From a virus: a stretch of 35,299 bases of DNA. A program made the translations under genes and the position numbers. Location: IMG/VR virus record IMGVR_UViG_3300037507_000830, positions 1 through 35,299 of that record, one strand, 5' to 3'. The notes below the pieces were generated by a model. The model was not told the DNA's origin. It did no database searches and saw nothing but the letters and a program-made list of their open reading frames with translations. Below are positions 7,988 through 15,133 of the stretch, piece after piece. Each line of letters starts with the position of its first letter. Position 1 is the stretch's first letter.

Positions 7988-9139
7988 CTAGTCATAAGTT
8001 TCCCAAGTAAGGGTAGCTCCTACCGCGTTCCATTGCAGGGTTGCCAATGTATCTACCCAACGGGATGGACGGTAAGAATAAGTTTTGTCTGAACTGCGAA
8101 TTGTAATCTTAGCCATTACTGAATCAAATGAAATGTTCCAGCCTTCAACAAAGCCTTCATAGGCAGTATCGGTGATAGATACTGGCAAACCTGTAATTGA
8201 GATTGGCAGACCAAAATACACATTGAGCATTTCGTTCAAAGTTGTAGCATCAAGGCTGGGATTGTCTAGGCGCACATCAAAAGCTGAAATTGATGTTTTT
8301 GGGTATGAGCGCATACCAAGATAAACGCCAGCAAGGGTAGTTGCATCTGCCAAAGTTGCAATCTCGGTTGCATAGGTGCCACCAATGGTGCCATAAGTTG
8401 CAATTGATGAGGTGTTGCTTTGACCTGCATAAAATGAACTATTGTAGCCAATGTTGATTAGGTTAATCACATCAGAAAGATTGCGTTGGCTTTGGATGTT
8501 GTTCACGCTGATGTAGGCAGGGTCAATGGCAAAATAGCCGTTTAGATCAACATCTTTATTTCTGCGCTGTTCATTGGCATAACCGATTGTGTTTACTGTT
8601 GTTTCATACACCGCGCCAGTTGCCATTGCCGCGTATTGGTTCACAAGGGTTAAAGCATCGTTTGGGTTGACTGGTCGTTCCATAAGGGTATAAATGCCCT
8701 CATCAACCACATCAAGGTTGGCATTTGATTCAATCAAAATACGCTCAATGCGTTGACCTTCATTTTCAGATGGATAAACAGATGTTCCAACTGGCGAACG
8801 AGAAAGACTTGCAAAAGGACCTACTGAGGTTACTGTCACAGTGGCAACATCTGTTGAGGCAGTTGCAACCCGCATTGAACCTGCAACTTGGCTAACAGTG
8901 CCTGTGAAAATAGTAATGTCTGCGGTGTTAGTTGCGTTTTGAATCCTGATAACTACAGGGTCATTGATGTCAATGGGAAAACCTGTGTTGTCAACATCAA
9001 TAAGTCTGACAGTTGCAACAGATGCTCTTTGTTGATCCCATACATTGTTTCGGCCAAAATCAACGCTGAGTGCGCCGATGGCATCGTTTGTGTAGGCAAC
9101 ACCATCAATGGTTACGGATGCAACAATGTTCCAGGTCAT
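7988..9139 (-). CDS. Minor tail / tail hub protein (383 aa)
   Basis: It follows the tape-measure gene with an ATGA overlap (9136-9139), the usual place of the distal-tail or hub protein in siphoviruses. The sequence has an N-terminal beta-rich region (SVTIDGVAYTNDAIGALSVDFGRNN, VVIRIQ, ITIFTGTVSQV) and continues with mixed strands resembling phage hub or minor tail proteins. No enzymatic motif was seen. The specific component (Dit-like, Tal-like or hub) is not certain; the tail tip assignment rests largely on position. Confidence 0.75.
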   Translation of the reverse strand: MTWNIVASVTIDGVAYTNDAIGALSVDFGRNNVWDQQRASVATVRLIDVDNTGFPIDINDPVVIRIQNATNTADITIFTGTVSQVAGSMRVATASTDVATVTVTSVGPFASLSRSPVGTSVYPSENEGQRIERILIESNANLDVVDEGIYTLMERPVNPNDALTLVNQYAAMATGAVYETTVNTIGYANEQRRNKDVDLNGYFAIDPAYISVNNIQSQRNLSDVINLINIGYNSSFYAGQSNTSSIATYGTIGGTYATEIATLADATTLAGVYLGMRSYPKTSISAFDVRLDNPSLDATTLNEMLNVYFGLPISITGLPVSITDTAYEGFVEGWNISFDSVMAKITIRSSDKTYSYRPSRWVDTLATLQWNAVGATLTWETYD

Positions 9140-11286
9140 AGCAGGGTCACGGCTCGACTGACACCAATGCCCTGAAAGCCGCCTCTAATGTTTGTGCTGC
9201 TATTGATTGCATCAACGACTGCATCGCCAGCCTTTGTTGGGTCAACGGTTGTGATGTAATTGTTAATAACAGTGCCATTACCCATTTGTGCTGCGCCTTG
9301 CGCTGCATAACGGGAACCCGAAAGTGCTGCGCTAAGTGATGCTCCACCTGCAAGCCCTGATTCCAAAGATGTTTGTGCAATTGGGTTAGTAAGTTTGATT
9401 GAAGCAAGCATTTTTTCTTGCGCTGCTAATTGCGCTGCCGCTTGCGCTGCATAACGCATCCCTGAAATTTCCCCTGGTGTTAAGGTCGTTGGAACACTAG
9501 ATGGCATTGTTGATAAAATTTTATCTGCCTCTGCTGGTGTCAATGCTTCAATGGCTGCTTTTCCACTAATGCTGGCTGCATCTGGTGGAAGCGTGGTTGT
9601 TGAACCCTTTTTGAGTGCATCAAAGTATTCGTTGAGTTTTTTAAGGGCAGCATCCCAACCACTTGCTGCAGACAAACCTGGTGCATCAAGCCCTGCAAAA
9701 TCAGTCTGTGAAATTCCAGTAACTTTGCTGATGTAGGCAACAACTGCCTCGCGTGGGATTCCCCAGGCTTTTGCAAGTGCATCAATTTCCTCGGTTGTAA
9801 TCTTGCCGTCTTTGATAACTTTGAGAATGTCTGCATAACGCTGAGCATTTTCATTGGCCTTCATTTGCTTTTCAATAAAGGCAAGGTATGAGGCATCCAC
9901 TGCCTGAATCGCAAGATTTTGTTGTTTAATTAAATTCAGGCGTGCAGCTTCAAGTTGGATTGGGTCAGTCTCTGCAGTTGCCTTAACGCCAAATTCTTCT
10001 TGCAATTGCTTTTGAACTTTAAGTGAAAGTAACTGTTCAGCGGTAAGTTTTTTAACGGCGCCAGCGTTATCAAATGTAAATTTTGTGTTTGTATTAACAA
10101 CTTTATTTAACCCTGTCATTTGCTTGCCAGTGGTCATTGAGATGTTGCCCATACCCTTGAAGGATTTTGTGGCTTTATTTGCATTTTTAGAAGAAGCGGC
10201 TAAAGAAACACCAATAGCACCAGCAGTAACTGCAAATGCTCCAAGGGCTGCTGCGGCGGCGCCTGCTGAAAATCCACCAGTCAATAACGCGGTAGCAACA
10301 CCCGCTGAAGCTGCAGTAGCGGCAAATGTTCTAAGTGTTGGAATAAGCAACGCAATGGCTTTTGCAAATGCATAAACTTTTGAAGCAACAAAGATGCTTG
10401 CAATCAGTGTTCCAAAGATTTTTATTGTGGTCATATTGCGTGAAATGAAATCTACAAAACCAAAAACGGCTTTGCCCAAGGCAATTGCGTTTTCAGCAGC
10501 AGTTTTTAATCCACTTGCCAATTGATCTTTGTTTAAGTCAACCCAAGATTGAATTACTGGCAAAACATCTGTAATGATGTAATTGGCAAATTCTTTAATA
10601 ATTGGAAGAAGTGCATAACCAACTTGATCTGCAATTTGGTTAAAAGCCAATTGAAGTTTCATCAAGCCAAACTCTAAAGTTTCGGCACGCTTTTCTGCCT
10701 GACCTTCAAATGTTGCGCTTAGTGCTGCCAAAATTGCGTTTAAGTCTTTTGCTTTTACGGCGTTTGCATCGAGTGGAACACCCAAGCGAGTTAGAGCGCC
10801 AACATTACCCCCAACGGCCTTTGCAAGAGCTAGTGAAACGGCTCCCAAATCCTTTGTTGTGCCTGCCGAAATATCTAGGGCAAGGTTTTGCAATTGTTGC
10901 GCTGAAGTCACATCTTTAGTTGCCTGTGTAAGAATTTGCAGGGAAGGAATCAACTGGTTATTGTCAACGCCAACGAGTAATTCTAATTTGTCAAGGTAAG
11001 TAACCGTTGCTGCAATAGCCTCATCGGTGGCACCTGTTGTGTTTCGCAAGGCTGTTGCAAGAGCAATCTGTTGTTTCTGATCTTCTATTGCACCTTTAAC
11101 TGCATCAACACCAACTTTGACCGCGAAAGCCGCTGATGCTGCTGCTGCTAAACCAAATGCTTTTGTTGCTTTGCTGGCAAAGGCATCAAAGTTTTTGCCC
11201 AATTTGTTAATGTCTTTTGCTGCAGCTTTTGAGCCTTTGTCAGAATACTGCGTGAGGATGCGGGCAACAATTGAACCAACTGCCAT
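9136..11286 (-). CDS. Tape measure protein (716 aa)
   Basis: The longest tail gene, following the tail chaperones. The N-terminus is Ala/Lys-rich helix (KGSKAAAKDINKLGKNFDAFASKATKAFGLAAAASAAFAVKV), with repeated helical segments and central hydrophobic stretches (IFGTLIASIFVASKVYAFA, AAAAALGAFAVTAGAIGV), typical of TMPs that set tail length and pass into the host membrane. At about 0.15 nm per residue the tail would be near 105 nm (inference). No lytic domain is apparent. ATG 11286 lies three bases after the stop of 11290-11847. Confidence 0.9.
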   Translation of the reverse strand: MAVGSIVARILTQYSDKGSKAAAKDINKLGKNFDAFASKATKAFGLAAAASAAFAVKVGVDAVKGAIEDQKQQIALATALRNTTGATDEAIAATVTYLDKLELLVGVDNNQLIPSLQILTQATKDVTSAQQLQNLALDISAGTTKDLGAVSLALAKAVGGNVGALTRLGVPLDANAVKAKDLNAILAALSATFEGQAEKRAETLEFGLMKLQLAFNQIADQVGYALLPIIKEFANYIITDVLPVIQSWVDLNKDQLASGLKTAAENAIALGKAVFGFVDFISRNMTTIKIFGTLIASIFVASKVYAFAKAIALLIPTLRTFAATAASAGVATALLTGGFSAGAAAAALGAFAVTAGAIGVSLAASSKNANKATKSFKGMGNISMTTGKQMTGLNKVVNTNTKFTFDNAGAVKKLTAEQLLSLKVQKQLQEEFGVKATAETDPIQLEAARLNLIKQQNLAIQAVDASYLAFIEKQMKANENAQRYADILKVIKDGKITTEEIDALAKAWGIPREAVVAYISKVTGISQTDFAGLDAPGLSAASGWDAALKKLNEYFDALKKGSTTTLPPDAASISGKAAIEALTPAEADKILSTMPSSVPTTLTPGEISGMRYAAQAAAQLAAQEKMLASIKLTNPIAQTSLESGLAGGASLSAALSGSRYAAQGAAQMGNGTVINNYITTVDPTKAGDAVVDAINSSTNIRGGFQGIGVSRAVTLL

Positions 11287-11289
11287 TTG

Positions 11290-11847
11290 TTATGCTCGCT
11301 CTCTGTTTAAGTGTGTCTGTAATTCTTTTTTGGCATCATCTAAAGCATTTTTTACATTTGCTTGGATTCTGTCTTTATCTTTGTCAACTACTCGCCAAAC
11401 AACGCGGGATGCAGCACCAAATCTATTGCCAAGAGTTCGCAAAAATTGTGCGCTTGAACCGCCGCCTGAACCTGGTTTAGTTTTTCGACCTGCAACTTCA
11501 AAGATTGAACCCGCTGCAGACTTGTTGAGCAAAGCACCCGCGCTGGTTGTGTAATCACCCTTGCGAACCTTGCCTTGAGCCTTTGTCTTTGTAATCTTGC
11601 TTTTGATTTCGCCAGCGTTCCAGCCTGGCCAGCCTTCACCACCGCGAGTGCGGCCTTTGGCAGCATCTGCCTTACGCCAGCCACTCATCGGTGGTTCTTC
11701 ATCAATCAATCCTTTTGCATCGCGCTCAGCGCCAGCAAGTTCGGTATTGATCACTTTGTTAAAGCGCTTCACAACATCTTTATCAAATTCTTTTAAGGCA
11801 TCAAGAGTTTCTTTGATGCCGCTGAGAACAATAACTTCTTGAGTCAT
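11290..11847 (-). CDS. Tail component, possibly HK97 gp10-like (185 aa)
   Basis: The N-terminus (VIVLSGIKETLDALKEFDKDVVKRFNKVINTELAGAERDAK) has the look of HK97 gp10-type tail completion or minor tail proteins. It is followed by a basic middle (GRTRGGEGW, KSKITKTKAQGKVRKGDY) and a helical C-terminus. Its place between the tail chaperone and the tape measure is unusual for gp10-like proteins, which normally precede the tail tube gene. Assignment is tentative. It starts directly after the frameshifted chaperone stop (TAA then ATG). Confidence 0.55.
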   Translation of the reverse strand: MTQEVIVLSGIKETLDALKEFDKDVVKRFNKVINTELAGAERDAKGLIDEEPPMSGWRKADAAKGRTRGGEGWPGWNAGEIKSKITKTKAQGKVRKGDYTTSAGALLNKSAAGSIFEVAGRKTKPGSGGGSSAQFLRTLGNRFGAASRVVWRVVDKDKDRIQANVKNALDDAKKELQTHLNRERA

Positions 11848-12254
11848 TTATTTGCTCCGCGCTTTATTTCGTTCTTTCAGGAATATAATCATTGCTTCCA
11901 AGATGCCATCAGGGGCATCCATCAAATCAATGGGTGAAATCCCCGTTTCCACCGAAATAGCCGCCAAAGAATAAGTTAGGCTATCTCGGTGGATTCGAAA
12001 GAATCGTTTGCCACCAGTTCAACTGAAATTAGATCATCCAAGAAGTCAGGGCCGAAAGGTTTTACTACCTTGCCATTGGCTTTAAGAATTTCGTGGCCTA
12101 AGAAGTAGATATGCTCTAGTTTCTGTTCCTCGCCCAATAGCTTTGCAAAACCCTTGCCGTACTTCTGCTCAAAAGCAACGATGATTCTTGGCGTTAATGA
12201 ATAAGTGCCTTCGAAGCCATCTTTAGTTTTGACCTTGACTGATAATCCATCCAT
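11848..12254 (-). CDS. Tail assembly chaperone, frameshifted (GT-like) form
   Basis: In the -1 frame an open stretch runs from 12018 (after a TGA at 12021-12019) to TAA 11850-11848, encoding about 50 residues including SLTYSLAAISVETGISPIDL and ending ERNKARSK. It has no good start of its own and overlaps the end of the G frame. This matches the classic programmed -1 frameshift of tail chaperones in siphoviruses. Possible slip sites are TTCTTTC at 12003-11997 and GGCAAAC at 12012-12006; neither is a perfect XXXYYYZ heptamer, so the exact site is uncertain. Confidence 0.65.
11976..12254 (-). CDS. Tail assembly chaperone, short (G-like) form (92 aa)
   Basis: A small acidic-ended protein (LSVKVKTKDGFEGTYSLTPRIIVAFEQKYGKGFAKLL...) located between the tail tube and tape-measure genes, the conserved place of the G/GT chaperones that coat the tape measure during tail assembly. 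It ends NDSFESTEIA. A second open frame, -1 relative to it, begins just before the stop and gives the extended form described at 11848-12254. Start is ATG 12254 (MDGLSV). Confidence 0.75.
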   Translation of the reverse strand: MDGLSVKVKTKDGFEGTYSLTPRIIVAFEQKYGKGFAKLLGEEQKLEHIYFLGHEILKANGKVVKPFGPDFLDDLISVELVANDSFESTEIA

Positions 12255-12273
12255 TTGTTTCCCCCTAAGTTAG

Positions 12274-12681
12274 TTATGCAGTTGCTTTTGTGATTGTACC
12301 CGAAATTGGGAAAGTTGTGCTTACTGTTGCAAGTTCACCAACGCCACCTGAAAGTGGTTGCCACTCTGAGATTAGCGCTGAGAATGAGTAACTTGGATTT
12401 GTTGGGCCAACTGTTGTTGCATTTGGCTTCACAACTACTGTTACTGCAGTTCCCAATAGTGGGTAAATTGTTGCTTCAAGTGCGCTTGTTGCATAATCCT
12501 GATTCCATTCAAAGGAAACTGAATTGTCCTGCAAGCCTGCAATGCGCTTCTTTGCGGTATCGCCAAAACCTGTAGTTTCAACAATATCAAAAGTAGTGTT
12601 CAGCGCAACGCTTGTGCAATATGAGCTAAGATCGGTAGTTCCAAATACAACTGAAACATTAGTTAATACGATGCGTGGCAT
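12274..12681 (-). CDS. Major tail (tube) protein, paralogue 1 (135 aa)
   Basis: It shares most of its length with the next gene: MPRIVLT, VETTGF, AKKRIAGLQDNSVSFEWNQDY, ATIYPLLG, SALISEWQPLSGGVGELATV and a C-terminal PISGTITKAT. The pattern fits a phage tail-tube protein of the gpV/MTP type. The start was placed at ATG 12681 because it aligns with the paralogue's start; the frame is open further upstream but lacks homology there. It begins one base after the stop of 12683-13090. Confidence 0.8.
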   Translation of the reverse strand: MPRIVLTNVSVVFGTTDLSSYCTSVALNTTFDIVETTGFGDTAKKRIAGLQDNSVSFEWNQDYATSALEATIYPLLGTAVTVVVKPNATTVGPTNPSYSFSALISEWQPLSGGVGELATVSTTFPISGTITKATA

Positions 12682-12682
12682 A

Positions 12683-13090
12683 TTATGAAGTGGCCTTTGT
12701 GATAGCACCTGAGATTGGCCAGGTGACGGATGCGGTTGCTAATTCTCCAACGCCGCCTGAAAGTGGTTGCCATTCAGAAACCAATGCAGTGAAGGTGTAT
12801 GAAGGTGATGTAGCACTTGTTGTGGATGTAGGTGAAACAACAACTGTTGTTGTAGTTCCCAGCAAAGGATAAATTGTTGCTTCAACAAGTGAAGTTCCAT
12901 AATCCTGAGCAAAATCAATTGTTACTGAATTATCCTGCAATCCAGCAATACGAGTCTTTGCAGCCGTTGATGAAAAACCTGTGGTTTCAACAACATCTGT
13001 GGTCATGTTGAGCGTTACGCTAGTTCCCATCGTACTCAAGTTAACGCCATTGACTGTAATTTTTGCATCTGTTAATACTATGCGTGGCAT
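12683..13090 (-). CDS. Major tail (tube) protein, paralogue 2 (135 aa)
   Basis: Same length as, and clearly homologous to, 12274-12681 (MPRIVLT, VETTGFSSTAAKTRIAGLQDNS, EATIYPLLGT, SEWQPLSGGVGELATASVTWPISG). Tail-tube subunits polymerise around the tape measure. Having two in tandem could mean a mixed tube, a tube plus terminator-proximal ring, or a recent duplication. It starts at ATG 13090 directly after the stop of the 55-aa gene. Which copy forms the main tube cannot be told here. Confidence 0.8.
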   Translation of the reverse strand: MPRIVLTDAKITVNGVNLSTMGTSVTLNMTTDVVETTGFSSTAAKTRIAGLQDNSVTIDFAQDYGTSLVEATIYPLLGTTTTVVVSPTSTTSATSPSYTFTALVSEWQPLSGGVGELATASVTWPISGAITKATS

Positions 13091-13258
13091 TTATTTCGCT
13101 TCCTCTACTGTTGCTGGTTTGATTGGTGCATTGCTCTTAAGGTGATCGCCAGCAACGAGTGCTTCGGCATTTAACCCAAATTCAAGCAATTCTTTTTCGG
13201 TGATTGCCTCACCCTTTTTCTTCGCCTCGAAATTGTCCGAGGTAACTGTGTAGCTCAT
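13091..13258 (-). CDS. Small hypothetical protein in tail module (55 aa)
   Basis: A charged small protein (MSYTVTSDNFEAKKKGEAITEKELLEFGLNAEALVAGDHLKS). Start ATG 13258 is chosen because AAGGAG lies five bases upstream; a longer frame from 13276 would overlap the preceding gene and lacks such a site. Its function is not recognised. Its position between the tail terminator and tube genes suggests a virion or assembly role. Confidence 0.65.
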   Translation of the reverse strand: MSYTVTSDNFEAKKKGEAITEKELLEFGLNAEALVAGDHLKSNAPIKPATVEEAK

Positions 13259-13266
13259 TTTTCTCC

Positions 13267-13665
13267 TTATCCCCAAACGGTTAGGCGGTAACGGTATGAA
13301 AGGAACTCAATATCACCTGATACATAGGTTCCCGCTTCGGCTGATGTAACGCGCAAGGTGTCGCAAGCGCCACCCAGAGTTCTATCTGATTCAATTGCTG
13401 CCTTGATTGAGTAATCCCCACTGCCTGCAAGGTACTTATCAAGTTCGTTTTGGCCTGAACGCTCTGTGAAACGCTGAACCAAAACAACAACATCTAGATT
13501 TGCCTGGTCAAGTCCACGGGCATTGTTCAAATCAAAAGTAAAGTCCAACTGACCAACTATGGCTGCTGGTGCAACTGGCACGGTAGGTATTAACTCGTAC
13601 ACTCGCATACCCTGAATCGCCTCTAGGTTGGCTTTTAAGCCGTTTCTAACCTCACTTGGTAACAT
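13267..13665 (-). CDS. Tail terminator / tail completion protein (132 aa)
   Basis: It lies between the head-tail connector and the tail-tube genes, where siphoviruses encode tail completion proteins. The sequence starts MLPSEVRNGLKANLEAIQGMRVYELIPT and has alternating strands (LDFTFDLNNARG, LDVVVLVQRFTERS, LRVTSAEAGTYVSGDIEFLSYRYRLTVWG), compatible with the lambda gpU-like fold. ATG 13665 overlaps the connector stop by one base. Family assignment is from order and general look. Confidence 0.65.
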   Translation of the reverse strand: MLPSEVRNGLKANLEAIQGMRVYELIPTVPVAPAAIVGQLDFTFDLNNARGLDQANLDVVVLVQRFTERSGQNELDKYLAGSGDYSIKAAIESDRTLGGACDTLRVTSAEAGTYVSGDIEFLSYRYRLTVWG

Positions 13666-14273
13666 TAGACGGCCAAGCCATTGTTCTTGCGTAGTGGGCG
13701 CAATAGTGCCTCAACATCGGCATCTAGCTTTGCAACCAAGCGAACTGTTCCTAAATCTGTGTTGCCAGCAATTCCAAATGGTGATTGGTTACGCAAGAAA
13801 AGGCGTGCGGCTTGAATTTTTGCTGCAGTTTTTACTTCATAAGGCACTGCGCTCCAGCCAAAGATGCCTTTGATGCGAACAGATTGTGGCAATAGTTGTG
13901 GGAATACATAAGAACCAATTGCCAAGATACGAGTAAGAGGCCAACCGCGTGAAGGATTATTTATAGGCTCAAACATTCTGTCTGAAATAGTCCAAACTGT
14001 TGAATAACTTTGATCAAAATAATCATCTGTTGCTATCTCTGAAAGGCTCACAAAATCATCAACAGGCAAAATATACCAGTTGTCAGGTGTGTAATAACGA
14101 GTTGCTGGCGCACCTACAGTGCCATCTGTATAAAAGAAACGGCCACAATAATCATCTATTTGGCGTGAGGCGGTTGCAATCGCCATCTCAAGGGCTGCAT
14201 TATCAATTGAATCCTCAAGATTTAACGCAGCTTTTACATCATTGAGTGTCGTGTAACCGTTAGTTATCGCCAC
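13665..14273 (-). CDS. Head-tail connector protein, HK97 gp6-like (202 aa)
   Basis: The N-terminal pattern YTTLNDVKAALNLEDSIDNAALEMAIATASRQIDDYCGRFFY is characteristic of gp6-like adaptor proteins, which form a ring below the portal. A C-terminal helix (VKTAAKIQAARLFLRNQSPFGIAG) is also typical. The start is GTG 14273. It follows the glycosyltransferase gene, with a tiny frame (14260-14385) bridging the two. Confidence 0.8.
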   Translation of the reverse strand: MAITNGYTTLNDVKAALNLEDSIDNAALEMAIATASRQIDDYCGRFFYTDGTVGAPATRYYTPDNWYILPVDDFVSLSEIATDDYFDQSYSTVWTISDRMFEPINNPSRGWPLTRILAIGSYVFPQLLPQSVRIKGIFGWSAVPYEVKTAAKIQAARLFLRNQSPFGIAGNTDLGTVRLVAKLDADVEALLRPLRKNNGLAV

Positions 14274-14385
14274 GCTTTATTCTCGTTTCTACTTTGGGAA
14301 GCATTGCGCGTTCCAGTTGTGGAACGGCGGTAGCGGTTTCCTTTGATTTTACCTTAATTCTTAAAATTCGTTTTATGCGTTCCAT
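14260..14385 (-). CDS. Possible tiny basic protein (41 aa)
   Basis: An ATG frame at 14385 encodes a Lys/Arg-rich peptide beginning MERIKRILRIKVKSK. It overlaps the end of the glycosyltransferase by 13 bases and the start of the connector by 14, filling what would otherwise be a 100-base gap in a tightly packed operon. No strong ribosome site or family was recognised. It may be real or only a leader that couples translation. Confidence 0.35.
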   Translation of the reverse strand: MERIKRILRIKVKSKETATAVPQLERAMLPKVETRIKRGDN

Positions 14386-15050
14386 ATATCGTGCTGCCGA
14401 TCATCTAACCAATAGCTCTTTGAGTGAGGCAGTATCGCGCCTGTGTGAACATAGATTGGAAATCCAAGTGAACGAACACGGCGGCAAAATTGTAAATCTT
14501 CGCCAATCCAAATTCCGTCAATTGGCCCATCCCAAAACCAGCACCAACTATCGCCCTGATGTGGGTCTGCGTTATCTCTCATTGATTCCAAAACGCTGCG
14601 GTGGATAAGCAAACATCCAGTTCCTGCTGCATCTACTTGAAACAATGAATCTTTATCGTAATTGTTTAATGGCAAAAAACCTTCAGCAGCATCTTTGAAA
14701 ATTGTCGGCACTGGTTGTGGATAAGGCTGACCAATTTCAAAACTGGCAAAAACTAAACCTGCCACAATTGGGCGCTCTTTATCATGAGCAGCTTCAATCA
14801 ACTTATCAAATGCTTCAACAGATAGTTGCTCATCCGAATCCATCATCAAAAGCCAATCAGATTTGGTTTCCAAAAATTGTTTGACCAAACGATTGCGTTG
14901 CTTTGACAAAAGCCCTGAACCCTTAACGCGTACAAATGGGCCAAGTCGTGATGATCGTGCTTGTGCCAACTGAATTAAACTAAATGCAAACCCGCCGTTG
15001 ACATTGCCTGGGTCACAACTACCAATTGAGACTTTGTGTGCTGACTTCAT
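14373..15050 (-). CDS. GT-A type glycosyltransferase (225 aa)
   Basis: The segment LLMMDSDEQL supplies the DxD motif (D71-S-D73) that binds metal and nucleotide-sugar in GT-A (GT2-like) enzymes, and SGLLSKQRNRLVKQFLET precedes it as in family members. A C-terminal part (GEDLQFCRRVRSLGFPIYVH) fits the acceptor side. It lies between the capsid and connector genes, so glycosylation of virion proteins is plausible; modification of host surface sugars is an alternative. Its leader holds an inverted repeat around the ribosome site, shared with the other glycosyltransferase gene. Confidence 0.8.
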   Translation of the reverse strand: MKSAHKVSIGSCDPGNVNGGFAFSLIQLAQARSSRLGPFVRVKGSGLLSKQRNRLVKQFLETKSDWLLMMDSDEQLSVEAFDKLIEAAHDKERPIVAGLVFASFEIGQPYPQPVPTIFKDAAEGFLPLNNYDKDSLFQVDAAGTGCLLIHRSVLESMRDNADPHQGDSWCWFWDGPIDGIWIGEDLQFCRRVRSLGFPIYVHTGAILPHSKSYWLDDRQHDIWNA

Positions 15051-15051
15051 A

Positions 15052-15065
15052 GATTCCCCCGAATC
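15052..15065 (-). promoter_or_regulatory. Inverted repeat enclosing the ribosome binding site
   Basis: On the coding strand GATTCGGGGGAATC ends two bases before ATG 15050. GATTC and GAATC can pair around a GGGG loop, so the GGGGGA Shine-Dalgarno is inside a small hairpin. The same 14 bases precede the GT-B gene (34930-34943). This may control translation of both enzymes; the five-pair stem is weak, and chance reuse of a favoured ribosome site is the alternative. Confidence 0.45.
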
Positions 15066-15074
15066 ATTTAAGAA

Positions 15075-15116
15075 GTAAGAGGCGGGTTAGTCGGGGGAGA
15101 AAAACCCGCCTCTTAC
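15075..15116 (-). terminator. Strong hairpin after the capsid gene
   Basis: Perfect 14-bp arms GTAAGAGGCGGGTT (15075-15088) and AACCCGCCTCTTAC (15103-15116) with a 14-base loop, 17 bases downstream of the major capsid stop. On the minus strand it is followed by TTCTTAAAT, a weak U-rich tract. It probably works as a partial terminator or mRNA-stabilising end that raises capsid expression over downstream genes. Confidence 0.75.
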
Positions 15117-15133
15117 AATTTGTTAACTTTCGA

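Noticed and set aside
12682-12708. Upstream start for tail-tube paralogue 1
   Set aside because: The nine extra residues overlap the preceding gene and are absent from the paralogue.
14294-14608. 104-codon plus-strand frame near the glycosyltransferase
   Set aside because: Antisense to the GT-A gene and lacking any protein-like pattern; the minus-strand 41-aa frame fits the gap better.
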